From Anaerorhabdus sp036636695 (GTDB lineage: Bacteria > Bacillota_I > Bacilli_A > Erysipelotrichales > Erysipelotrichaceae), in the NCBI RefSeq assembly GCF_036636695.1, contig NZ_JAVWNW010000001.1: a stretch of 64,000 nucleotides of DNA. One strand, 5' to 3'. The notes below the pieces were generated by a model that ran no database searches, had not been told where the DNA came from, and saw nothing but the letters and a program-made list of their open reading frames with translations. Of this stretch, positions 8,528 to 15,416 are shown one piece after another; position 1 is the first letter of the stretch; every line of letters starts with the position of its first letter. A program made the position numbers and the translations under genes.

Positions 8528-8604
8528 ATTTTTCACCTTGTTCTATTATATCTAATCCTTTTTAAAAGTCAAAATAGTGTATAATATAACATGGAGTGTG
8601 ACCA

Positions 8605-9138
8605 ATGATAAAAAAGTATTTTATACCAACGATATACATTAAGAACTATCGTACACTAAATTTAGAGAAACTAAGAGAATATGGCATAAAAGTATTGTGT
8701 ATTGATGTAGACAATACCTTAGTACCTCCACATACTGCTGACTTGGATGATGATGCAAAAGCATTTATTCAAAGGGTTAAAGATAGTGGATTAATTCCTG
8801 TTATTATTTCAAATAATACAGGTAAACGCGTGCAAGGTGTTGCTAATCAAGTGAATGTCGATTTCTATAGTTTTTCATGTAAACCTTGTAAATACAATTA
8901 TATTAAAATTTTGAGAGATAAAAATTGCACTAAAAATGAAGTGGCAGTTTTGGGAGACCAACTTGTGACGGATATTTTAGGAGGGAATAGAATGAACTTT
9001 CTTACTATTCTTCAAGATCCAATTTCAGATATTGAGAATACTTCTGGAAAGATAACTCGCAAGATTGAAACCAAAATTTTAGCGACTCTTTCACGAAATG
9101 AAAGTTTAAAGAAGGGAACTTATTATGACAACATGTAA
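8605..9138 (+). CDS. yqeG: YqeG-family HAD IIIA phosphatase
   Basis: First gene of the conserved yqeG-yqeH-yhbY-nadD-yqeK-rsfS cluster. The 177-residue chain contains the HAD nucleophile CIDVDNTLVPP, a threonine/serine motif VIISNNTG, and the acidic end VLGDQLVTDILGGNR. Homologues are phosphatidylglycerophosphatase-like or of unknown substrate, so the name rests on homology and gene order. A TATAAT box lies at 8580-8585 and a GGAG site nine bases before the ATG. It overlaps yqeH by 14 bases. Confidence 0.88.
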   Translation: MIKKYFIPTIYIKNYRTLNLEKLREYGIKVLCIDVDNTLVPPHTADLDDDAKAFIQRVKDSGLIPVIISNNTGKRVQGVANQVNVDFYSFSCKPCKYNYIKILRDKNCTKNEVAVLGDQLVTDILGGNRMNFLTILQDPISDIENTSGKITRKIETKILATLSRNESLKKGTYYDNM

Positions 9139-10174
9139 AGGCTGTGGTGTAGTATTGCAATATGATAATCCAAAGGATTTAGGATATAGTCCTAAAAAAG
9201 ATAGTGATTATTGTCAACGCTGTTTTCGTTTAATGCATTATGATGATTTGCAATATTCAATGAAAACAGGAATTAATCCAGATACTGTATTTGAAAAAGT
9301 AAGAGAAATGGATGCTTTAGTAATATGGGTTGTAGACTTATTTGATTTTGAAGCAAGTATGATGGAAGGACTTAACCGTCACCTTCCTAATAAAGATATT
9401 CTAATTGTAGGAACTAAGAGAGATTTACTGCCAGAAACTGTTGGAAATGAAAAACTAGCAAAATTTATTCTAGGCCGTTGTAAAGACTTGAATATTGATG
9501 TTGTGGGATTAGTTGTAACAGGCAAGAATATTGAAGAAGGTAGCAAAGAAGTATATCACGCTTTGAATGTTTTATCGAAGGGGCGCGATATTGTTGTTAT
9601 GGGTAAAGCAAATGCTGGTAAAAGTACCTTGTTGAATGGATTATTGAAAGATAACCGTTTGACGAGTTCACGTTATCCAGGTACTACATTAGATTTCAAT
9701 AAGATAGAAACAGGTAAATATACATTCATCGATACTCCAGGTATTGAGGGAGATAAAACAATGTTGATGGCAGTAGAAGAAAAGGATTTAAAAACAATAC
9801 TTCCATCAAGAAAATTAAAACCACTTGTATTTCAATGTCGTGAAGATCAAAGTTTTGCGGTATGTGGGTTAGTGCGTATTGATTTTATTGAATGTAATCC
9901 AGCATCCGTTGTGTTCTACATGTTTGATGAATGCAAAATTCATCGAGGTAAAGTAGAAGGCGCAGATGAAAGATGGCAAAAACACTATGGGGAACTTTAT
10001 AAACCAGTTCCAATGGAAAATGATTTTACCAAAACAAAAGTAGCAAAAAAATTCGATAAAATGGATATTGTCATTGATGGACTTGGATGGGTCAGTGTAT
10101 CTGGACAAGTAAAAGAAATTTGTGTAACATATCCAAGAAATGTAAATATCACATTTAGAAAGGCAATGTTGTAA
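9125..10174 (+). CDS. yqeH: Ribosome biogenesis GTPase YqeH
   Basis: Circularly permuted GTPase needed for 30S subunit assembly, 349 residues. An N-terminal zinc finger (CKGCG ... CQRC) is followed by the G motifs in permuted order: GTKRD (G4), GKANAGKSTLLN (G1), then DTPG (G3). The C-terminal part is the RNA-binding region of the family. Length is typical. It overlaps yqeG by 14 bases and shares one base with yhbY, so translation is likely coupled. Confidence 0.95.
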   Translation: MTTCKGCGVVLQYDNPKDLGYSPKKDSDYCQRCFRLMHYDDLQYSMKTGINPDTVFEKVREMDALVIWVVDLFDFEASMMEGLNRHLPNKDILIVGTKRDLLPETVGNEKLAKFILGRCKDLNIDVVGLVVTGKNIEEGSKEVYHALNVLSKGRDIVVMGKANAGKSTLLNGLLKDNRLTSSRYPGTTLDFNKIETGKYTFIDTPGIEGDKTMLMAVEEKDLKTILPSRKLKPLVFQCREDQSFAVCGLVRIDFIECNPASVVFYMFDECKIHRGKVEGADERWQKHYGELYKPVPMENDFTKTKVAKKFDKMDIVIDGLGWVSVSGQVKEICVTYPRNVNITFRKAML

Positions 10175-10461
10175 TGTTAACAGGAAAACAAAAAAGTTAT
10201 TTAAGAGGTTTAGCGAATAAACAAAAAGCAATTTTTCAAGTAGGAAAAGATGGATTATCATATAATTTGTCAAAAAGTGTTAGTGATGCACTTGAAGCAC
10301 ATGAATTAGTGAAAATCAGTGTATTAAAAACATGCGAAGATGATTTTAAAGAATTAACATTTGATTTGGCAATGAATACGCATAGTGAAGTTGTACAAAC
10401 AATTGGACGCACAATTCTTTTATATCGCAAAAGCAAGGAACAAAAAATCCAATTACCATGA
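10174..10461 (+). CDS. yhbY: CRM-domain RNA-binding protein YhbY (YqeI)
   Basis: Small 95-residue RNA-binding protein with a single CRM domain, associated with pre-50S ribosomal particles. The GxxG-type loop is seen in QVGKDGLS, and the start LTGKQKSYLRGLA is typical of the family. The ATG overlaps the yqeH stop, and its own stop overlaps the nadD start (ATGA). It sits in its usual place between yqeH and nadD. Confidence 0.93.
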   Translation: MLTGKQKSYLRGLANKQKAIFQVGKDGLSYNLSKSVSDALEAHELVKISVLKTCEDDFKELTFDLAMNTHSEVVQTIGRTILLYRKSKEQKIQLP

Positions 10462-11483
10462 AAAAAGTTGGATGTTTAGGAGGGACTTTTGATCCTATCC
10501 ATAATGGACATTTAGAACTAGCAAAAACAGTACGAAAACAATGTGGACTCGATGAAATTTGGTTTTTACCAACGAAAGATACGCCACTGAAGAGTCGTAC
10601 TATTTCGCCATTTTCAACTAGAAAGAAAATGATTAATTTAGCAATTAAACCATATCGTAAGTTTAAATGTTGTGAGATTGAAAATAAGTTACCAACACCC
10701 TCATATACAATACAAACTGTAAAAGAATTACAAAAGAAGTATCCAAATATCGAATTTTATTGGATTGTTGGAGATGATCAAGTAGCACAGTTTGATAAAT
10801 GGAAAAATATTGATGAATTACTATCACTTGTACAATTTATTGTTGTACCAAGACAACAGTTTAAAATTCAAGATAAACGTTTATGGGTTTGTCCAACATT
10901 TCATCACGAGGCAAGTAGTACAGCAATAAGAGAGGGAAGTTTTTATTACTTACCTTCATCAGTAAGAAAATATGTATTGGAAAATGAATTGTATTTAGAA
11001 AGTATTGTTGAAAAACATTGTAGTGAGAAACGTAGACAGCATGTTTTGTCTATGACGGAGCTATGTGTAAAACTTGCGATAAAACATAATGTGAGTGTCC
11101 ATGAGGCAACAATGGCTGGAATGCTCCACGATGTATGTAAGGAAATGGGCATTGATCAAAATAAAAAATGGATATCACTTTTCTATCCATCGTTACTTGG
11201 TGTTGCACCTGCAATCTATCATTCATTTACGGCAATACCATGGATAAAACAAAATCTAGGATATACTAATCATCGTGTATTGAATGCAATTTTCAATCAT
11301 ACATTAGGATTAGGAAAAAGTAAGTTATCAAAAATAGTTTATATAGCGGATAAAATAGATCCCAATCGAGGTTATGATATTTCCAAGCAACTTGCTTGTG
11401 CAATGAATGACTTGGATGAAGGGATGGAACTAATAAAACGTGAACAACAAGAATATTTGAAAAAGGAGGGCGTTCATGTCTGA
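10458..11483 (+). CDS. nadD: Fused nicotinate-nucleotide adenylyltransferase / YqeK HD hydrolase
   Basis: One chain of 341 residues carries two activities that are separate genes in Bacillus. Residues 1 to about 185 are NadD: the nucleotidyltransferase motif GGTFDPIHNGHLELA and the C-terminal SSTAIREG place ATP and nicotinate mononucleotide for deamido-NAD synthesis. Residues about 190-341 are a YqeK-type HD hydrolase with MLHDVCKEM and IADKIDPNR; YqeK cleaves Ap4A symmetrically. There is no stop or frameshift at the junction. The ATG overlaps the yhbY stop, and the end overlaps rsfS by eight bases. Confidence 0.92.
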   Translation: MKKVGCLGGTFDPIHNGHLELAKTVRKQCGLDEIWFLPTKDTPLKSRTISPFSTRKKMINLAIKPYRKFKCCEIENKLPTPSYTIQTVKELQKKYPNIEFYWIVGDDQVAQFDKWKNIDELLSLVQFIVVPRQQFKIQDKRLWVCPTFHHEASSTAIREGSFYYLPSSVRKYVLENELYLESIVEKHCSEKRRQHVLSMTELCVKLAIKHNVSVHEATMAGMLHDVCKEMGIDQNKKWISLFYPSLLGVAPAIYHSFTAIPWIKQNLGYTNHRVLNAIFNHTLGLGKSKLSKIVYIADKIDPNRGYDISKQLACAMNDLDEGMELIKREQQEYLKKEGVHV

Positions 11484-11814
11484 TTTATTAAAGGTTGTAG
11501 TTAAAGCAATGGATGAAAGACTTGCAGAAGATATTGTGGTTTTAGATTTTCAAAATCAAAGTCCTTTCTGTGATTATTTTGTTATTGGAAGTGCATTGAA
11601 TCACCGTATGGCAAAATCGATTATTGATCGTGTTGAAGAAAAAGTAATTGCATCAGGAGGTTCAATTCGTGCAATTGAAGGAAATGAAGATAGCGCATGG
11701 CAGTTAATTGACTGTAATGGAATTATTGCGCATGTTTTTGTAGATGGCGAAAGAGAAGTTTATCAACTTGAAAAACTTTGGGGTGATTTACCACGCGTTG
11801 AGGTCGCAATATGA
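11476..11814 (+). CDS. rsfS: Ribosomal silencing factor RsfS
   Basis: A 112-residue protein that binds L14 on the large subunit and blocks subunit joining in slow growth. Typical family features are VVLDFQNQSPFCDYFVIG, the AIEGNEDSAWQLID region and a C-terminal YQLEKLWGD. An AAAGGAGGG ribosome site overlaps the end of the preceding gene. Position after nadD/yqeK is as in other Firmicutes. Confidence 0.94.
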   Translation: MSDLLKVVVKAMDERLAEDIVVLDFQNQSPFCDYFVIGSALNHRMAKSIIDRVEEKVIASGGSIRAIEGNEDSAWQLIDCNGIIAHVFVDGEREVYQLEKLWGDLPRVEVAI

Positions 11815-12506
11815 TTTATGATGCATTAGCTTCATATTATGATGATTTGGTAAAAGATGATGAAGCGACTCTACTTTGGATTGAATTTGTAAAAAAATAT
11901 TGTCCTAATAAAAAAGTTTTAGAACTTGCTTGTGGTTCGGGGGAGATTTCCCATGGTTTGCAAGAAGAAGGATATTCAATTAAAGCAACAGATTTTTCTG
12001 AATCGATGATTTCAAAGTTAAAGGAAAAATTTCCTTCTGTGGATACAGCGATTATTGATATGAGTAGTTTTAAGTATGATGAAAAAGTCGATGGCGTATT
12101 GTGTTTTTGTGACAGTATTAATTATTTATCATCAATGGATGAAGTGCGTTCTATGTTTGAAAGTGTGAAATCATGTTTAAAGGATGATGGTGTATTTTTA
12201 TTTGATATGCATTCAATTGATCGTCTTGATGAATTTAAAGAATTATATATTGAAGAGGGAATGCTTGAAGTTCCTTATCAATGGACAATTCAAAGTGATG
12301 AGAATAAGATTTATCAACATTTCTCATTTTATGAAGAAGATAAAATATTACAAGAACAACATATACAGACAGTATTCACACTTGAAGAAATATTACCAGA
12401 ATTAGAAAATTTAGGATTTGATTGTAAAGTTATTACTGATTTTGAACATGATGGAGTATGTGAAGGCGAAAAGTATTTCATTGTCGCAAGGAGGAAAGTA
12501 TGTTAG
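11811..12506 (+). CDS. Class I SAM-dependent methyltransferase
   Basis: Cytoplasmic methyltransferase of 231 residues with the glycine-rich SAM motif LELACGSGEIS and the acidic motif VLCFCDSINYL. It resembles the small methyltransferase (YqeM type) often found after rsfS in Firmicutes. The acceptor substrate is unknown. It overlaps rsfS by four bases and mtnN by seven. The order rsfS-methyltransferase-mtnN is suggestive, because MtnN removes the SAM by-product SAH. Confidence 0.82.
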   Translation: MIYDALASYYDDLVKDDEATLLWIEFVKKYCPNKKVLELACGSGEISHGLQEEGYSIKATDFSESMISKLKEKFPSVDTAIIDMSSFKYDEKVDGVLCFCDSINYLSSMDEVRSMFESVKSCLKDDGVFLFDMHSIDRLDEFKELYIEEGMLEVPYQWTIQSDENKIYQHFSFYEEDKILQEQHIQTVFTLEEILPELENLGFDCKVITDFEHDGVCEGEKYFIVARRKVC

Positions 12507-13192
12507 CGTTTATCGGAGCTATGTCATTAGAAGTTGAAGAAATTTTAAAACGAATGACGGATATTGAAAAAAAGGTTATTAGTAATGTTGATTTTTATGA
12601 AGGAAAATTAGCAGGAATTGAATGTGTGGTTATGAAAAGTGGGGTTGCGAAAGTTGCTGCCGCGATTAGTACAACAATTTTATTTGAACACTTTAATATA
12701 GATGGGGTAATCAATATTGGTACAGCAGGCGGATTAGATCCAAGACAAGAAGTCTTAGATGTTGTTATTTCGGAAAGAGTAGTACACCATGATATTGATG
12801 TACCAGATAATGATTGGCCTAAAGGATTTGATCAAGATAAAACTTGTTATCAAGCTGATAAAGGAATGCTAGAAGTACTTAAGGAGATTACCAAAGATTC
12901 AAAAGAGCGTGTTTGGTTTGGCAATATCGCAACAGGTGATTGTTTTATTTATCGTGAAGATCAAATTCAACGTATTCAAACTGATTATCCAGGAGCTTTA
13001 TGTGCTGAAATGGAAGGTGCTGCAATTGCACAAGTATGTAGACAGTATAATTGTCCATTTGTAATTATTCGTTCATTATCAGACATCACACATAAAGAAA
13101 ACAATGAAATGACATTTGAAGAGTATGCAATTAAGGCATCCGCAAGAAGTGCACTTTGGTGTGAAAGGTTCATTATAAATTATTCAAAATAA
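12500..13192 (+). CDS. mtnN: 5'-methylthioadenosine/S-adenosylhomocysteine nucleosidase
   Basis: Hydrolyses MTA and SAH to adenine plus methylthioribose or S-ribosylhomocysteine, feeding methionine salvage and AI-2 formation. The 230 residues show the N-terminal IGAMSLEVEEI, the glycine-rich INIGTAGGLD, the substrate region AEMEGAAIAQV and the catalytic aspartate in SLSDIT. A strong AGGAGG site lies just inside the end of the methyltransferase gene. It ends the yqeG operon and is followed by a terminator. Confidence 0.93.
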   Translation: MLAFIGAMSLEVEEILKRMTDIEKKVISNVDFYEGKLAGIECVVMKSGVAKVAAAISTTILFEHFNIDGVINIGTAGGLDPRQEVLDVVISERVVHHDIDVPDNDWPKGFDQDKTCYQADKGMLEVLKEITKDSKERVWFGNIATGDCFIYREDQIQRIQTDYPGALCAEMEGAAIAQVCRQYNCPFVIIRSLSDITHKENNEMTFEEYAIKASARSALWCERFIINYSK

Positions 13193-13213
13193 AGAAAGCT
13201 TATGCTTTCTTTT
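13191..13213 (+). terminator. Terminator of the yqeG-mtnN operon
   Basis: Stem AAAGAAAGC / GCTTTCTTT with loop TTAT and a following T-run. Confidence 0.8.
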
Positions 13214-13227
13214 TGTTTGCGAATAAA

Positions 13228-13252
13228 TAAAAAAAGAAGCATAAGCTTCTTT
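13228..13252 (-). terminator. Terminator of the thioredoxin-like gene
   Basis: On the minus strand, AAAGAAGC / GCTTCTTT with loop TTAT (13233-13252) is followed by a T-run (13228-13232). Confidence 0.75.
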
Positions 13253-13793
13253 ATGGCATTAATACTACTTCATCTTTTTCTTCGAATAGTCCTGACCAAA
13301 TTTTATTGTCAACCATCCATTGTTTTAGTTCACGTGTACTCATTGGATTTTCACTATCCCATTGCAAATAATTTTCAACTTTTAGTTCGCCACTATTATT
13401 TGAAATTGCTACAAAAGCAGGATAAGTATTAAATCCCCAATCATCTTTAAGTTGATTGATTGTTAAGTTATTTTCTAGTTCACTTACATCTACATATTCA
13501 ATAATATCAAATAAATTACTACCTTGTTCAGCGTCTAATGATTTCATAACAGTATCTTGCACGTAATTACAATCATCACTATCAAATCTACAGAAGAATA
13601 AATAGTGTGTCGATGAGTCTCCACTAGTTGTTAAATAATCAGATAATGTTCCATAAGGGATAATCATTATTGGAGTTGCTCTTAAAACTGCGGTTGTATC
13701 TGCTTCACTAGGTTTAAAGAAACAATAGAATGCTAGAAACATACTTACGACGAAACATAGGGACATAAATGAAATTAATATCTTCTTTATCAT
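13251..13793 (-). CDS. Membrane-anchored thioredoxin-like protein of unknown role
   Basis: A 180-residue protein with one N-terminal hydrophobic segment (about 5-27), so it is probably anchored with the rest outside the cytoplasm. The remainder looks like a variant thioredoxin fold: a strand THYLFFCRF, Cys68 and Cys75 spaced C-x6-C rather than CxxC, and a cis-proline-like NTYPAFVAI. It resembles the bacteriocin-transport accessory type of thioredoxin-like proteins. The GTG at 13805 is part of the GAGGTG ribosome site, so ATG 13793 is taken as the start. It is transcribed alone, divergently from dnaD. Confidence 0.6.
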   Translation of the reverse strand: MIKKILISFMSLCFVVSMFLAFYCFFKPSEADTTAVLRATPIMIIPYGTLSDYLTTSGDSSTHYLFFCRFDSDDCNYVQDTVMKSLDAEQGSNLFDIIEYVDVSELENNLTINQLKDDWGFNTYPAFVAISNNSGELKVENYLQWDSENPMSTRELKQWMVDNKIWSGLFEEKDEVVLMP

Positions 13794-13887
13794 GTCTTTA
13801 ATCACCTCGGTTTTAATACTATATCATTTTTTTTTAAAGAGTGCAATTTTGAGGTAAAATCGTTATAATAATAAAAGAGGTAAATGC

Positions 13888-14436
13888 ATGAAATGGTATA
13901 AACAAAACTACGTAAATCACCGTGATTGGGTGCTTGATAACTTGGAATTACTTGGATTATCGATGCAAGAAGCATTAATTGTATTGTTAATTGACTTTTT
14001 TAATATAAATCAATTGCCGATTACAATTGATATTTTAGCTAAGAAAACTGGTTGTGATCAAGATGAAATCGATAAAGTATTAAGTATTTTAGTTGCAAAA
14101 AAATATTTAGAAATTCGTGCAACGAATAAAAAAGTTTCTTTTATATTAGATGGTTTATTTGATACTGAGGTTTCAAGAACACAAAGTGCCTTGAATTCTT
14201 CATTATTTGAATTGTTTGAGGAAGAATTTGGTAGACCGTTAAGTAATTCCGAAATGATGAAATTAAGTGATCTAGTTAAAACAATGGATTCTAAGTTAAT
14301 TGTATACGCATTGAAAGAAGCATCAATGTATCAAAAAGTTAATTTTAACTATATTACAAAAATTCTTCAAACATGGAATGAAAAAGGAGTCACCGTAAAA
14401 ATGATAGAAGAGGGGAAAAAAGTTGAAACCGAATGA
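13888..14436 (+). CDS. dnaD: DNA replication protein DnaD
   Basis: Primosome component of low-GC Gram-positives that helps open the origin and recruit helicase, 182 residues. An N-terminal winged-helix part (about 1-95, with LDNLELLGLSMQEALIVLL) is followed by the DnaD/DnaB2 C-terminal domain (LFELFEEEFGRPLSNSEM ... YITKILQTW). A TATAAT box lies about 20 bases upstream with an AGAGGT ribosome site. It overlaps nth by 14 bases, the normal Firmicutes arrangement. Confidence 0.9.
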   Translation: MKWYKQNYVNHRDWVLDNLELLGLSMQEALIVLLIDFFNINQLPITIDILAKKTGCDQDEIDKVLSILVAKKYLEIRATNKKVSFILDGLFDTEVSRTQSALNSSLFELFEEEFGRPLSNSEMMKLSDLVKTMDSKLIVYALKEASMYQKVNFNYITKILQTWNEKGVTVKMIEEGKKVETE

Positions 14437-15064
14437 AATTTTAGATATTTTGGAAGAAATGTATCCAAATGCTGAATGCGAGTTAATTCATAAGAATGCA
14501 TTTGAACTTGCGGTTGCAGTTGTTTTATCGGCACAAACAACCGATGTCTCTGTAAATAAAGTAACCCCTAAATTATTTAAGAAGTATTCAACTCCTAAAA
14601 AACTTGCAGAGGCAAATATAGAAGATATTGAAGAGTGTATTAAAACAATAGGATTATATCGCAATAAAGCGAAAAGCATTCAAGGTCTTGCGAAAGGATT
14701 AATCACAGAGTTTAATGGTGAGATGCCACAAACGATGGATGAACTAATTACACTTCCTGGGGTAGGTCGTAAGAGTGCAAATGTAATCATGTCAGTTTGT
14801 TTTGGCTTACCAGCAATTGCAGTAGATACGCATGTAGAACGAATTTCAAAGCGATTAAATCTCGCTAAGAAGAATGATACAGTTTTAGAAGTTGAAAATA
14901 AGTTAATGAAGAAAATTGATAAAGATAGGTGGAATCGAGCTCATCATTTATTTATCTTCTTCGGTCGATATTTTTGCACTGCTAGAAATCCACAATGTGA
15001 TCAATGTCCATTTGTCCAAATTTGTACAGACAAGAAAGCGAAGGCTGCGAAAGGAATTGAGTAG
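14423..15064 (+). CDS. nth: Endonuclease III
   Basis: DNA glycosylase/AP lyase that removes oxidised pyrimidines. The 213-residue chain has the helix-hairpin-helix LPGVGRKSANV with the catalytic lysine, the aspartate motif VDTHVERISKR, and a C-terminal 4Fe-4S cluster motif with cysteines in CTARNPQCDQCPFVQIC. The start codon is TTG 14423, placed seven bases after an AGGGG ribosome site inside dnaD. No competing ATG with a ribosome site is near. Confidence 0.93.
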   Translation: MKPNEILDILEEMYPNAECELIHKNAFELAVAVVLSAQTTDVSVNKVTPKLFKKYSTPKKLAEANIEDIEECIKTIGLYRNKAKSIQGLAKGLITEFNGEMPQTMDELITLPGVGRKSANVIMSVCFGLPAIAVDTHVERISKRLNLAKKNDTVLEVENKLMKKIDKDRWNRAHHLFIFFGRYFCTARNPQCDQCPFVQICTDKKAKAAKGIE

Positions 15065-15066
15065 AC

Positions 15067-15363
15067 ATGAAAAAAGGATTTACCTTAGTTGAAATTGTTG
15101 TCGTAATTGCCATCTTAGCTGTCATGGTACTACTTGTTTCTCCAGAAGTTATGAAGTTAATTACTTCAAGCGAAGGACAAGTTTGTAGTGATTATAGGAA
15201 GGCTCTTACCAGTGAGTATTTCGCACTAAGACCCTACACAAGCGGGAATGTTGCCACGACAGTTTTAAATAATGCTGAGGGAAGTATTTGCCCTGATGGT
15301 GCTACTGTTTATTTTGATACTTCATTACAAGTATTCGTATGTGAAAAACATGGCAGTAATTAA
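15067..15363 (+). CDS. Type IV pilin-like (ComGC-type) prepilin
   Basis: A 98-residue prepilin. The short leader MKKG is followed by FTLVEIVVVIAILAVMVLL, the prepilin peptidase cleavage site and hydrophobic helix of class III signal peptides. The C-terminal domain is small and contains three cysteines (in QVCSDY, SICPDG and VFVCEKH). It begins two bases after nth and is probably cotranscribed. No pilus ATPase, membrane platform or prepilin peptidase gene lies in this window, so any assembly machine must be elsewhere. Confidence 0.82.
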   Translation: MKKGFTLVEIVVVIAILAVMVLLVSPEVMKLITSSEGQVCSDYRKALTSEYFALRPYTSGNVATTVLNNAEGSICPDGATVYFDTSLQVFVCEKHGSN

Positions 15364-15380
15364 ATAAGTAGATAATAGAA

Positions 15381-15415
15381 AAGAAATCAATTCAATAGAA
15401 CTGATTTCTTTTTTT
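15381..15415 (+). terminator. Terminator of the dnaD-nth-pilin operon
   Basis: Stem AAGAAATCA / TGATTTCTT with a 12-base loop and a following T-run. The stem also has A residues on its left, so it may serve the converging pbp1A gene. Confidence 0.75.
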
Positions 15416-15416
15416 G

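Noticed and set aside
13202..13432. 76-residue plus-strand frame over the thioredoxin-like gene
   Set aside because: It runs through two terminators and opposes a better-supported gene with a ribosome site.
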